NCBI GenBank assembly: GCA_937902985.1
Contig: CALFNG010000161.1
Location: forward strand, 1 to 54,537
Direction of reading: 5' to 3'
Origin: an uncultured Myxococcales bacterium
Lineage (GTDB): Bacteria > Myxococcota_A > Polyangia > Polyangiales > Polyangiaceae
Length of the DNA: 54,537 bases
In this document: positions 27,455 through 39,358 of the stretch, in pieces
How the letters are laid out: every line of letters starts with the position of its first letter
How positions within the stretch are numbered: the stretch's first letter is position 1
Program-made: the position numbers and the translations under genes
The notes under the pieces: generated by a model
The model's database searches: none
What the model saw: only the letters and a program-made list of their open reading frames with translations
What the model was told of the DNA's origin: nothing

Positions 27455-28507
27455 ATGACCGCGCCGCTTAGCGAGACCGACGGCGCCGAACTTCGCGACG
27501 TGGGCGACGGCGTGTACGCGTACCTGCAGCGCGACGGCTCGTGGGGATGGAGCAATGCGGGCCTCGTGACAAGCCGGGGCGACGCGATGCTCGTCGACAC
27601 GCTCTACGATCTCAACCTCACGCGGCGCATGCTCGACACGATGCGACGCCGCACTCCGGACGCCGCGAACATCGAGACGGTCGTGAACACGCACGCCAAC
27701 GGCGATCACTGCTGGGGCAACCAGCTCGTCGGCGGCGCCGAGATCGTCGCCTCGCGGCGCGCCGCCGACGAGATGCGCGACCTCTCGCCGGCGCTCATGA
27801 AGACGCTGGTGCGCGCGTCGCGCCTGGCGGTCGGCGCCGGCGCGGGCGCCCGGTGGGCCGCGAACCTGCTCGCTCGGCTCGGGGTCACGCGCGCGACGTC
27901 GTTCGCAGACGCCGCCCGGTTCGTGGTCGAGAAGTTCGGCGTGTTCGACTTCGAGGGCATCGAGCTCTGTCCGCCGACGACGACGTTCGACGGCGCGCTC
28001 ACCGTGACCGTCGGCGACAAGGCCGTGCACCTCATCGAAGTGGGCCCGGCCCACACGCGCGGCGATGCGATCGTCCACGTTCCCGCCGACCGCATCGTCT
28101 TCTCCGGCGACATCTTGTTCGTCGGCAGCCACCCCGTCGTCTGGGAGGGCCCGGTCGAGAACTGGATCGGCGCGTGCGATCGGATCCTCGCGCTCGACGT
28201 CGACACCATCGTGCCCGGCCACGGCCCCGTGACCGACAAGGCCGGCGTGAGCCGCGTCAAAGAGTACTGGGTGTACTTGCTGGCCGAGACGCGCGACCGG
28301 TTCGAAGCGGGCATGTCGGCCGACGAGGCCGCGCGCGACATCGCGCTCGGCGGGTTCTCCGGCTGGCTCGACGCCGAGCGCGTGGCCGTGAACGTCGACA
28401 CCATCTACCGCGACCTGTCGGGCGATCGCTCGAAGCGCGACCCGCTCCAGGCCCTCGCCCGGATGGCCTTGCTCCTCGAGGAGCGCGAAGGGCGAGCCAA
28501 ACGGTGA
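27455..28507 (+). CDS. MBL-fold metallo-hydrolase
   Basis: A 350-residue metallo-beta-lactamase-fold protein. The metal-binding motif at residues 80-85 is HANGDH, in which the second His of the usual HxHxDH is Asn. Further ligands appear in the histidines of VGPAHTRGD, the aspartate of VFSGDILF and the histidine of IVPGHGPV. The NTHANGDHCWGNQ version is typical of a subgroup of MBL proteins near alkyl-sulfatase or quorum-quenching-like enzymes whose substrates are mostly unknown. The long C-terminal helical extension (residues ~255-350) is as in that group. It lies 67 bases after otsAB in the same direction; possible read-through. Confidence 0.85.
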   Translation: MTAPLSETDGAELRDVGDGVYAYLQRDGSWGWSNAGLVTSRGDAMLVDTLYDLNLTRRMLDTMRRRTPDAANIETVVNTHANGDHCWGNQLVGGAEIVASRRAADEMRDLSPALMKTLVRASRLAVGAGAGARWAANLLARLGVTRATSFADAARFVVEKFGVFDFEGIELCPPTTTFDGALTVTVGDKAVHLIEVGPAHTRGDAIVHVPADRIVFSGDILFVGSHPVVWEGPVENWIGACDRILALDVDTIVPGHGPVTDKAGVSRVKEYWVYLLAETRDRFEAGMSADEAARDIALGGFSGWLDAERVAVNVDTIYRDLSGDRSKRDPLQALARMALLLEEREGRAKR

Positions 28508-28600
28508 GCGCGAAGACGAGAGCGAGCTTGGCCGCCGAGGCCCCGAGGGCGCAGGCGGCCCATCTCGTTCTCTCTCGCTCTTGGCTTCCGCGCGTAAGGT
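28508..28600. repeat. Intergenic repeat, copy B of the dispersed family
   Basis: Between the MBL-fold gene and the methyltransferase gene. Contains GAGCGAGCTTGGCCG (28520-28534), one mismatch from copy A, followed by a GC-rich stretch with GAGGGCGCAG. A roughly inverted right arm (CATCTCGTTCTCTCTCGCTC, about 28560-28579) follows. An imperfect hairpin is possible. Confidence 0.55.
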
Positions 28601-28615
28601 GCGCATAGTCGTCGC

Positions 28616-29500
28616 GTGCGAAGCGATACCCCGAGCTTCACGGCGCGATGGGTGGCGGGCATGCGCGGCCTCGGAGCGTTCTTGCCGGCCCCGCTCCGCC
28701 TGGTCGACGATCCCTACGGCCTCCGGTTCGCGCGCGGCCTCGGCGCGCTCATCGACGTGCCGGGCGTCGCGCGTCGAGCGCACGCCACCGCGCCGATCTG
28801 GATGCGGGGTTACGTGCGGCGCTTCGCGATCTACATGCAGCTCCGCACCCGCGTCATCGATGACGACGTGAGCGCCTTCGCTCAGGCGGGGGGGAGGCAG
28901 CTGGTGCTGCTCGGCGCGGGCTTCGACTGCCGTGCGTGGCGCCTCGCCGCGCTCTCGGACGCCACCGTCTTCGAGGTCGACCACCCGGCGACGCAGGCCA
29001 AGAAGCGCGAGATCATGGGGGCCGAGCCAGCGAAGGGCCGCGTCGTCTTCGTGCCGTGGGATTTCGAGCACGAGCCGCTGAGCGCGCTGCCCGACCGGTT
29101 GAAGCGGGAGGGGCATGACCGCGCCGCGCCCACGATGACCATTCTCGAGGGTGTCGTCATGTACCTCACGGCGGCCGCGCTCGACGCGACCTTCGATTGC
29201 ATCGCGCGCTACTCGTCGGCCGGGTCGCCACTCGCGGTGACCTACATGGAATCCGAGTTGATGCGACCCAGCGCGGCCCGGTGGATGAGCCGGCGCGCGG
29301 TCGTTCGCTTCGTCGGCGAGCCGTTCCGATCCGGCTTCGAGCCGGCGGGCTTCCCCGACTGGCTGAGCGCGCGCGGGTTCTGCCTCGAGCGCGACGAGGG
29401 CGCGGCCGAAGCGGGGGTGCGACTCCTGCGGATCGACGCGTCGCGCGCCAACCGCCTGCGCAACACGTTGAGTCACTTCGCCCTGGCCCGTCGCGGGTAG
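28616..29500 (+). CDS. Class I SAM-dependent methyltransferase (TIGR00027/PPM1-like)
   Basis: A 294-residue methyltransferase of the leucine-carboxyl-methyltransferase superfamily (PF04072, TIGR00027 type). SAM-binding motif I reads LVLLGAGFDCRAWRL (residues ~96-110), followed by the acidic loop FEVDHPATQAKKRE and later MTILEGVVMYLT. Members found in mycobacteria and myxobacteria are suspected to methylate small acids or polyketide-type products, and none of that is shown here. The GTG start at 28616 is close to the conserved N-terminus; an internal ATG would remove the first helix. Confidence 0.88.
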   Translation: MRSDTPSFTARWVAGMRGLGAFLPAPLRLVDDPYGLRFARGLGALIDVPGVARRAHATAPIWMRGYVRRFAIYMQLRTRVIDDDVSAFAQAGGRQLVLLGAGFDCRAWRLAALSDATVFEVDHPATQAKKREIMGAEPAKGRVVFVPWDFEHEPLSALPDRLKREGHDRAAPTMTILEGVVMYLTAAALDATFDCIARYSSAGSPLAVTYMESELMRPSAARWMSRRAVVRFVGEPFRSGFEPAGFPDWLSARGFCLERDEGAAEAGVRLLRIDASRANRLRNTLSHFALARRG

Positions 29501-29509
29501 AGCCAGCGC

Positions 29510-29579
29510 CGGCGTCGCGTAACGGGCGCGTCTCGACGCTCGCCGTGCCTCCGCGGCCAATCTCGCTCGCGGGCGAGCC
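29510..29579. repeat. Intergenic repeat, copy C of the dispersed family (inverted)
   Basis: In the convergent gap between the methyltransferase and the signalling operon. It carries CGGCCAATCTCGCTC (29554-29568), the exact reverse complement of the core in copy A, with adjoining Gly/Cys-rich arms. Its place between convergent genes would suit a transcription-ending or mRNA-protecting hairpin. Confidence 0.5.
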
Positions 29580-30692
29580 TCAGGCGAGCGACGATCGGGT
29601 CGAGTCGCGCTTCGAGCGGCGCGGGAGGCGGATGCCCACGGTCGTACCGTCTTCGTCGGTCGACGTCACGTCGACGCTGCCTCCATGGGCCTCGATGACC
29701 TGACGCACGATGAAGAGGCCCAGACCGAGCCCCTCGCGCGACGCCTTCTCGCGCCCGGAGCGGAAGGGGTCGAAGAGCGCGGGCAAGACGTCGGGCGGGA
29801 TGGTGCCGCGGTTGTGCACGGAGAAGGCCACCTCTTCGTGCTCGCCGTCGAGGCGCACCGTGATCGGCGCGTCGGTCACGCCGTGACGCTCGGCGTTGCC
29901 GATGAGGTTCGAGAGCACTTGCTCGAGCCGGCGGTGATCCCACTCGCCGCGGAGATCGCCCGCGGGCCGCACCTCGAACAGCCGCCGGGGATTCGCCTGC
30001 TGGTGCTCGCTCACGACGCGCTGCGCGACCGCGAGGAGATCGGTCTCGTCGGGCTCGATCGTGATCCCGCCGCCGAGCCGGACCCGCGCGAGATCGAAGA
30101 GGTCGTCGATGATCGCAGACATACGCTTGCCGCTCGATCGCAGGCGCGACGCCGTGAGTCGCGTCCGATCGTCGGTCGCCGTCATCTCGAGCAGCTGCGC
30201 TGCCGTGAGGATCGCGCTCAGCGGGTTGCGCAGATCGTGGCCCACGGCGGCCACGAAGGTCTCGTTCAACCGCAGCGTCTCCGCGAGCTGCAGGCGTTGC
30301 CGCTCGAGCTGGAAGAACGTCTCGGTCTTGTGCCGGAGGATCCGGGGATCGACCGGCTTGTGGAGGAAGTCGACGGCGCCGGCGTCGTAGCCCTGGAACA
30401 CCCGGTGCTCCTCGGAGCTCTCGGCGGTCACGAAGATGATCGGCACCGTGCGCGTCCGCACCGTGCCGCGCATCAACTCGGCGAGCTCGAACCCGTCGAT
30501 GTCGGGCATGTGCACGTCGATGAGGGCGAGCGCCACGTCGTGCACCAGCAGGAGCTCGAGCGCCTGGCGCCCCGACTTCGCCTTCAGGATCTCGAGGCCG
30601 TCGCGCCGGAGCAGCGCTTCGAGCGCGACGAGGTTCTCCTCGAGATCGTCGACGAGGAGGAATTTCACTAGCGTCAAGCTGCGATCTTTCAT
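29580..30692 (-). CDS. Response regulator-histidine kinase hybrid
   Basis: A 370-residue cytoplasmic protein: an N-terminal receiver (phospho-accepting Asp59 in ALIDVHMPDIDG, Lys112 in LHKPV), then a HisKA dimerisation helix with His152 (VGHDLRNPL), then an HATPase domain (N box NLIGNAERHG, G boxes GLGLGLFIVRQVI). The order receiver-then-kinase means it can receive a phosphate from the upstream hybrid kinase and pass it on or change its own kinase activity. It is last in the operon, and its ATG overlaps the CheB-like stop by four bases (ATGA). No output DNA-binding regulator is encoded nearby. Confidence 0.92.
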   Translation of the reverse strand: MKDRSLTLVKFLLVDDLEENLVALEALLRRDGLEILKAKSGRQALELLLVHDVALALIDVHMPDIDGFELAELMRGTVRTRTVPIIFVTAESSEEHRVFQGYDAGAVDFLHKPVDPRILRHKTETFFQLERQRLQLAETLRLNETFVAAVGHDLRNPLSAILTAAQLLEMTATDDRTRLTASRLRSSGKRMSAIIDDLFDLARVRLGGGITIEPDETDLLAVAQRVVSEHQQANPRRLFEVRPAGDLRGEWDHRRLEQVLSNLIGNAERHGVTDAPITVRLDGEHEEVAFSVHNRGTIPPDVLPALFDPFRSGREKASREGLGLGLFIVRQVIEAHGGSVDVTSTDEDGTTVGIRLPRRSKRDSTRSSLA

Positions 30693-31300
30693 CGGTGCCT
30701 CGCGATCGCGCCTGCGCGGAGCACGGCTGCAATCTCCTGCAGAGTGCCCATGGCGTCGGGTTGCGCGCGGGCCGAAGCCGCTCTCGGCATGAGCGGCATC
30801 TCCGCCGTCGCCGGATCCTGGACGATGACGATGCCGCCCGCCTCGCGGACGGCGGCCACGCCCTCGGCGCCGTCTTCGTTGGCGCCGGTGAGCACGACCG
30901 CGACGAGGTGGCGCCCGTAAGCGCTGGCGGCCGATTCGAAGAGGGCGTCGATCGAGGGCCGGCAATGATTCACCGGCGCCTCGATGGAGAGCGCGAACGT
31001 GTGGTCGGATTCGACGAGCAAGTGGTAGTTGGGCGGCGCGAACCAGGCCACGCCGCCGGTCACGTCTTCCTTGTCGCGCGGCTCGCTGATGGCGATCGCG
31101 CAGCGGCTCTTGAAGACGCTCACGATCGGGCTCGCCTCGCGCGGCGGCATGTGCACGACCACCACGACGGGGAACGGCGTCTCCGCGGGGAGCGCCGGCA
31201 AGATCACGCCGAGCGCGTTGATGCCGCCGGCCGACGTGCCGATGACCACGGCCTCGAGCCGCCCGGCTTCGACGTCCGCGATGCGCTCCCGCCTCAGCAT
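30689..31300 (-). CDS. CheB-type methylesterase (no receiver domain)
   Basis: A 203-residue stand-alone CheB catalytic domain. The triad is visible: Ser23 in IGTSAGG, His50 in VVVHMPP, and Asp143 in LTGANEDGA. Canonical CheB carries an N-terminal receiver, which is absent, so its activity is not controlled by direct phosphorylation. CheB removes methyl groups from glutamates of chemoreceptors. No receptor gene is in the window, and in this operon type the target may be the sensor kinase itself (inference). It overlaps cheR by 7 bases and the receiver-kinase by 4. Confidence 0.9.
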   Translation of the reverse strand: MLRRERIADVEAGRLEAVVIGTSAGGINALGVILPALPAETPFPVVVVVHMPPREASPIVSVFKSRCAIAISEPRDKEDVTGGVAWFAPPNYHLLVESDHTFALSIEAPVNHCRPSIDALFESAASAYGRHLVAVVLTGANEDGAEGVAAVREAGGIVIVQDPATAEMPLMPRAASARAQPDAMGTLQEIAAVLRAGAIARHR

Positions 31301-32115
31301 CGCTGGTACCACTGCTCCGCGAGCGAGGGCTGCCGAAAGGCGGTCGCGTGCGACGAGAACCTGAGGGTCTCCTTCGTGCCGAGCCCGAGGAACCCGCGCC
31401 GGCACAGCGAGTCACGCATGAGACCGAGCGCCCGATCCTGCAGGGCCTTGTCGAAGTAGATGAGCACGTTGCGGCACGTCACGAGCTGCACCTCGGCGAA
31501 GACGCTGTCGGTCGCGAGGCTGTGATCCGAGAAGACGATCTGCTTGCGGAGCGAGCGATCGAGCACCGCCGACCCGTAGGCCGCCGTGTAGTGCTCGGAG
31601 AGCGACGTCGGCGCGCCCGAGAGGCGATGGTTCTCGGTGAACGTGGGGATGCGCTCGAGCGGGTACACGGCTGCCTCGGCCTTGCGGAGCGCGTCGGGGT
31701 TGATGTCCGTTGCGTAGAACGTGGTGCGATCGAGGATGCCCTCTTCGCGGAACGCGATCGCGAGCGAGTAGACCTCTTCTCCGGTGCTGCACCCGGCGAC
31801 CCATACCTTGAGCGACGGATACGTCCGGAGCTCGGGCACGATCTCGGTACGGAGCATCGCGAAGAACGACGGATCCCGGAACAGGTCGCTTACCTGGACC
31901 GTCAGGAACTGAAGCAGCCGGGGGAAGGTCTGGGGATCGTGGAGCACCCGCTCCTGCAAGCGCGAAGTGGTCTCGCACCCGAGTTGCGCGCGCGCCTGCG
32001 CGAGGCGCCGCCGGATCGACGCCATCGAGTAGCTCCTGAAGTCGTAGTGGAAGCGGTGGTAGATCGCGTCCAGGAGCAGCCGGATTTCGATGTCTTCGTC
32101 TGGGCCGATCATCAT
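31294..32115 (-). CDS. CheR-type protein-glutamate methyltransferase
   Basis: A 273-residue CheR with the helical N-terminal domain (SIRRRLAQARAQLG) and the SAM-binding domain (VWVAGCSTGEEVYSLAI, FYATDINPDALRKA, VTCRNVLIYF). It transfers methyl groups from SAM to receptor glutamates, the reaction opposed by CheB. It starts 9 bases after the hybrid kinase stop, so the order kinase-CheR-CheB-receiver kinase forms one transcription unit. No TPR extension is present. An ATG codon lies immediately after the first, so the exact start could be either. Confidence 0.92.
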   Translation of the reverse strand: MMIGPDEDIEIRLLLDAIYHRFHYDFRSYSMASIRRRLAQARAQLGCETTSRLQERVLHDPQTFPRLLQFLTVQVSDLFRDPSFFAMLRTEIVPELRTYPSLKVWVAGCSTGEEVYSLAIAFREEGILDRTTFYATDINPDALRKAEAAVYPLERIPTFTENHRLSGAPTSLSEHYTAAYGSAVLDRSLRKQIVFSDHSLATDSVFAEVQLVTCRNVLIYFDKALQDRALGLMRDSLCRRGFLGLGTKETLRFSSHATAFRQPSLAEQWYQRC

Positions 32116-32124
32116 CCGCGAGCC

Positions 32125-35556
<3,432 letters not shown>

Positions 35557-35701
35557 GCCGCCGCCTCTTTTTCGTACCGGTCGTAGCCGCCGTGGCCAGT
35601 TCGTTGCCGTCCACCCCCCGGTCGCGAAACGGGAACCTAGCGGCCAGCTTGGGCCGGCGCCACGAATACTCGTGCCCGAGCTCGCTTCGGCCCGGGCCGT
35701 T

Positions 35702-36544
35702 CTAACGGGGTTTCGCCTGCAACTTCGCGCTCATCTCGCGCCCGAGCTCAGCGGCCCGCTTGGAGGCCACCTCCACGGCGTCGATGAGCGTCTTCCGGAG
35801 GGCGCCGCTCTCGAGCGTGTGAAGCCCGGCGATGGCCGTTCCACCGGGGCTCGTCACCATGTCCTTCAGGCGGCCCGGGTGCTCTCCGGTCTCGAGGAGG
35901 AGCAGCGCCGAACCGAACACGGTCTGCGCCGCCAGGAGCAGCGCGGTGTCCCGGTGGAGGCCGACCTTGACGCCACCGTCGGCTAGGGCCTCGATGATCA
36001 GCATCACGTACGCGGGCCCGCTGCCGCTCAGGCCCGTCACCGCGTCGAGGAGACCTTCGTCGAGGATGACGACGCGGCCCACGGCCTCGAAGAGCTCGCG
36101 CGCGATCCGGAGGTCGTCGTCCTTCGCGTGCGCTCCGCCGGAGATGGCCGTGGCGCCCGCCTGGACGGTGGCCGGGGTGTTCGGCATCGAACGGACCACG
36201 CGTGACCCGTGGGGGAGCCGCGCCTCGAGGGCGTCGATGGGCACGCCGGCCGCGACCGAGATGATGAGCTGGTCGGGGCGCACCTCGGCGCCGACCTCCG
36301 TCAGCACCTTGTCGATCACCTGCGGCTTGACCCCGAGGACGATCACGTCGCACTCCTTCAGGAGCGCGTGGTTGTCGGTCGTCGTGCGGATGCCGTGCGC
36401 GGCGTGGAGCTGCGCGAGCCGCTCGACCTTCGCGTCGCTCGCGAAGATGCGGTCGGGCGGCAAGACCTTCGCGTGCAAGAGGCCCTTGATCAGCGCGCCG
36501 CTCATGTTGCCGGCGCCCAGGAACCCGAGACGTCTCGTCTTCAT
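35702..36544 (-). CDS. proC: Pyrroline-5-carboxylate reductase
   Basis: A 280-residue ProC, normal for the family; it makes the last step to proline (P5C plus NAD(P)H). The N-terminal Rossmann motif LGFLGAGNMSGALIKG, the NADP-region KPQVIDKVL, the MPNTPATVQAGATAISGG segment and the C-terminal signature SGSGPAYVMLIIEALADGG plus SPGGTAIAGLHTLE are all present. The ATG overlaps the stop of the TerB-like gene by four bases (ATGA), so translation is probably coupled. The frame is open far upstream, but nothing there is ProC-like. Confidence 0.96.
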   Translation of the reverse strand: MKTRRLGFLGAGNMSGALIKGLLHAKVLPPDRIFASDAKVERLAQLHAAHGIRTTTDNHALLKECDVIVLGVKPQVIDKVLTEVGAEVRPDQLIISVAAGVPIDALEARLPHGSRVVRSMPNTPATVQAGATAISGGAHAKDDDLRIARELFEAVGRVVILDEGLLDAVTGLSGSGPAYVMLIIEALADGGVKVGLHRDTALLLAAQTVFGSALLLLETGEHPGRLKDMVTSPGGTAIAGLHTLESGALRKTLIDAVEVASKRAAELGREMSAKLQAKPR

Positions 36545-37746
36545 TGAAGTGTCCTCGCGACTCCCGTCAGCGACTCGGTCAACCAACGCTCGACGATCTC
36601 GCGCGGCAGAGGGTCGTCTTCTCCGAGGTCTTCGGCGAAGCGCTCCCAGCGCGCGCGGAGCAAGGCGCGCCGCCCGACGCTGGGATCGTCGACGAGCGAC
36701 GCGGCCCACGCGACGCCGAGTACGGCGCGGCGGTCGTCGGCCTCGAGACCGACGTGACGCTTCGCGAGCGCGACCGGCGCGCCCTGGGCCACGGGCGCGA
36801 GCGCTTCTTCTCGCCAGCGGCGGGGGAGCATGATCGTCGCCGTCAGCGCGGCGAGCTGCACCCCGAGGCCGGGGACGCGATCGGACAGCACGTAGCGCAC
36901 GCCGTCGACGGCCGCGACGCCCGCCCTCCGGCGCCAGTCGATGAACTCGACCGCGCTGCGCCGCGCTTCTTCGATGTCGTCCGGGGTGACGCCCATCTTG
37001 GCGCCCACCACGCGGATCGCGTGCTCTTCGCGCGGATCGATCGCGTCGCCCGCGGCGGCCAGCCAGGCGCCGCGCACGATGGCGCGCGCGACGGCGTGAT
37101 CGACCTCGCCCGGGTCGTCGAAGCTCTCGGGCGCGATCGGCGCTTCCCACCGGAGGGCGTGGGCGTCGGCCTCGGGGAGGCCCAGTGCGGCGATGACGGC
37201 TGCGATCGACCGGTACTCCTCGGGATCGAGCGATCCGTCGGCACCGAGGACGGCCCGGAGGGTGCGCACGGCGAGCGACCCGTAGCGCTTCACGCGCGCC
37301 ACGTCGCGATCGCTGGGCTTGCTCGAGAAGAGGCTCCGCAACCCGCGGGCGCCGATCTCGAGGGTCACCTTCTCGCGCACCACGCCCATCATCGGCACCC
37401 ACGCGGGCGGCGACACGGGCGCGAGCGCGTGCACCATCTCGATGTACCAGGCGTCGAACTCGGTGGTCATGCGCGCGTGCGGCTGCCCTTGCAGCGCGGC
37501 GGCATAGGCCGGTCCGCGCCGCTGGAGGACGCCGTCGAGCGCGTCTTTCGCGTCGCGCACGCCGGAGGCGAGCACGAAGATCGCGTCTTCGGCCATGATT
37601 CCCCCGAGCCGGCCCAGCGCGGCGGAGGCGAGCGCGGAGTCGCGCCCGGCCGGCGAACGCGCCACGGGCGACGCCGACGTGACCGGCCCCACCGACGAGA
37701 CAGGTCCGTCGAACCCGGCGGGAGCGACAACGGGGCGGTCGGCCAT
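36541..37746 (-). CDS. TerB-like helical protein, function unknown
   Basis: A 401-residue soluble protein. After an Ala/Pro/Val-rich N-terminal 50 residues it is almost entirely helical. The region VLGADGSLDPEEYRSIAAVI (about residue 195) and a similar DAIDPREEHAIRVVGAKMG resemble the acidic metal-binding repeats of TerB/DjlA-type domains. The family link is tentative and no function is implied beyond that. The start may be at 37746 or at an in-frame ATG at 37767. It precedes proC with an ATGA overlap, which looks like co-transcription of unrelated functions. Confidence 0.6.
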   Translation of the reverse strand: MADRPVVAPAGFDGPVSSVGPVTSASPVARSPAGRDSALASAALGRLGGIMAEDAIFVLASGVRDAKDALDGVLQRRGPAYAAALQGQPHARMTTEFDAWYIEMVHALAPVSPPAWVPMMGVVREKVTLEIGARGLRSLFSSKPSDRDVARVKRYGSLAVRTLRAVLGADGSLDPEEYRSIAAVIAALGLPEADAHALRWEAPIAPESFDDPGEVDHAVARAIVRGAWLAAAGDAIDPREEHAIRVVGAKMGVTPDDIEEARRSAVEFIDWRRRAGVAAVDGVRYVLSDRVPGLGVQLAALTATIMLPRRWREEALAPVAQGAPVALAKRHVGLEADDRRAVLGVAWAASLVDDPSVGRRALLRARWERFAEDLGEDDPLPREIVERWLTESLTGVARTLQ

Positions 37747-37816
37747 GCCAGCCGGACGGTAGCGCATTCGTCGAAAAGTTGCCTCGCGGGCCCGTCCTGA
37801 GCTTCCTTCTCTCGCC

Positions 37817-38434
37817 ATGCACCGCGCCGTCTCTCCGCCGATCGGTCGCGAGCTCTTTCTCTCCCTCTCCCGCGCGCTCGCTCCGTTCGCGTTCGTCGGT
37901 GGCCTCGGAGCGCTGGCGTTCGGGGCCGCGGCCTGCTTGCAAGACGTCAGCACGGGCACCGGAACGACCGATCCGACGGCCGCCGCGTCGACGGCGGCAT
38001 CGTCGGCCAACTCGGTGCCGAGCGGGGCGGGCTGCACCACGGACTCCGCGTCCCAGATCACGCTGTGCGAAGAGAGCAGCGTTTGCCCGATGATCGACGT
38101 CGACCAGAGCATCTTGCCGGGCTGCGGGTTCCGGCTCCGGCCGGGCGCCGTGATCGACCTCGAGTGCATGTGCGCTGACTCGCTCTGCCCGATCGGCGTC
38201 GCCGACAGCTGCGATCAGGCCCTTCAACTGCTGACGTCGGAGACGTCGGCGCTAGGCGTTTGCCAGGAGGCCTCCAACGGCCACTGCGTGCAGGTCACGG
38301 CATCGGACGCCGGCACGACCACCGGCACCGCGGCGACGACGACGACCCCCGCGGCCACCCCGAGCACTTGCGACAAGCAGTGCGAGAGCGAGTGCGCCGG
38401 GGAGCCGGACTGCATCCAGCTCTGCGGGTGCTGA
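37817..38434 (+). CDS. Cysteine-rich lipoprotein
   Basis: A 205-residue protein with a long charged N-region and the lipobox GAAAC (Cys40). The mature part has at least 15 cysteines, which suggests a disulfide-knotted exported domain (GCTTDSASQITLCEESSVCP, ECMCADSLCP, CDKQCESEC and the C-terminal CIQLCGC). A Thr/Ala-rich linker separates the two cysteine clusters. No known family is recognised. It is divergent from the TerB-like gene. The pattern fits myxobacterial secreted Cys-rich proteins. Confidence 0.7.
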   Translation: MHRAVSPPIGRELFLSLSRALAPFAFVGGLGALAFGAAACLQDVSTGTGTTDPTAAASTAASSANSVPSGAGCTTDSASQITLCEESSVCPMIDVDQSILPGCGFRLRPGAVIDLECMCADSLCPIGVADSCDQALQLLTSETSALGVCQEASNGHCVQVTASDAGTTTGTAATTTTPAATPSTCDKQCESECAGEPDCIQLCGC

Positions 38435-38449
38435 GCAGCCCGCGAAGGA

Positions 38450-39358
38450 TCACGCGCGAGGCGACGGCGCGGAGGTCGTTTCGAGCCGGCCCGCCAGCCG
38501 CTCGAGTGGCTCGAGGAATCGCTCCGGCATATAGGCGCCGACGAGGAGCGTCATCATGAGGAGCGCGAACCAGACGACGGGGCCGAAGCAAAGGCCGATC
38601 ATCGCGTGCATCCCGAGCCCGAAGACGAAGGCGAAGGGGCGCGTCCGCGCGAGACCGAACCAGAGCGGCGCGAGCACCTCGAATGCGAGCACGAGCCCCT
38701 GCATCGCCGTCCAGCTCCAGCCGGGCAGGGTCGACGCCAGCAGGAACGAGAGCCGCGTCTGGTAGCTGTCGTGCAAATGCGACCACAAGACGAGCGGCGT
38801 CGTGAGCCAGTCGCCGCGCGCCTTCGCGATGCCCGACGCGCTGTAGATCGTGACCGGCAAGAGCTGCAGGAATCGCGCGGCGCCCATGGGCTGGAATGGC
38901 TCCGGAGCCGGTCGACCGCGGCGGCTCGCGAGCCATGCGTCGAGGCCGAGCCGCGAGCCCGCCGGCGCCGCGGCGACGCCGAGGATGACGGCGGGCGACA
39001 GCTTGCTCACGGTGAAGGCCGCGAGGCGATCCGACACGGCGACGAAGACGAGCGTGGTCGCGAAGACGAGCGCGCTCGCGCGCGTCTTGTAGCCGACGGC
39101 GCAGGCGAGCCCCGCGGCGACCATCGCGGCGGCCAGCACCCAGGCGAGCGCGGAGGGCAGGGGGGGAACGTAGAGCGGCTGCCGCCAGTCGCCTCCGAGA
39201 TCGGGCACGCGAAAGCCGGCGTCCCCCACCCACTCGTCGGCGTGAGCGAGGCGGCCCGACATGAAGCCGAGGATCGCGAGCGGCGCCGCGATGCGCACGA
39301 TCTCGACGCGGAGCACCGGCAGGGGCTCGTCGAGCCAGTCCGAAAGAGCGTGGAACAT
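38450..39358 (-). CDS. HTTM-domain membrane protein (gamma-carboxylase-like fold)
   Basis: A 302-residue integral membrane protein with roughly 8-9 helices. The opening EPLPVLRVEIVRIAAPLAIL and the later SGIAKARGDWLTTPLVLWSH, together with the final GLGMHAMIGLCFGPVVWFAL, match the HTTM (horizontally transferred transmembrane) fold shared with vitamin-K-dependent gamma-carboxylase, DoxX and related proteins. Bacterial members have mostly unknown functions. The ATG is embedded in the stop of its partner (TGATG), so the pair is translationally coupled. Confidence 0.8.
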   Translation of the reverse strand: MFHALSDWLDEPLPVLRVEIVRIAAPLAILGFMSGRLAHADEWVGDAGFRVPDLGGDWRQPLYVPPLPSALAWVLAAAMVAAGLACAVGYKTRASALVFATTLVFVAVSDRLAAFTVSKLSPAVILGVAAAPAGSRLGLDAWLASRRGRPAPEPFQPMGAARFLQLLPVTIYSASGIAKARGDWLTTPLVLWSHLHDSYQTRLSFLLASTLPGWSWTAMQGLVLAFEVLAPLWFGLARTRPFAFVFGLGMHAMIGLCFGPVVWFALLMMTLLVGAYMPERFLEPLERLAGRLETTSAPSPRA

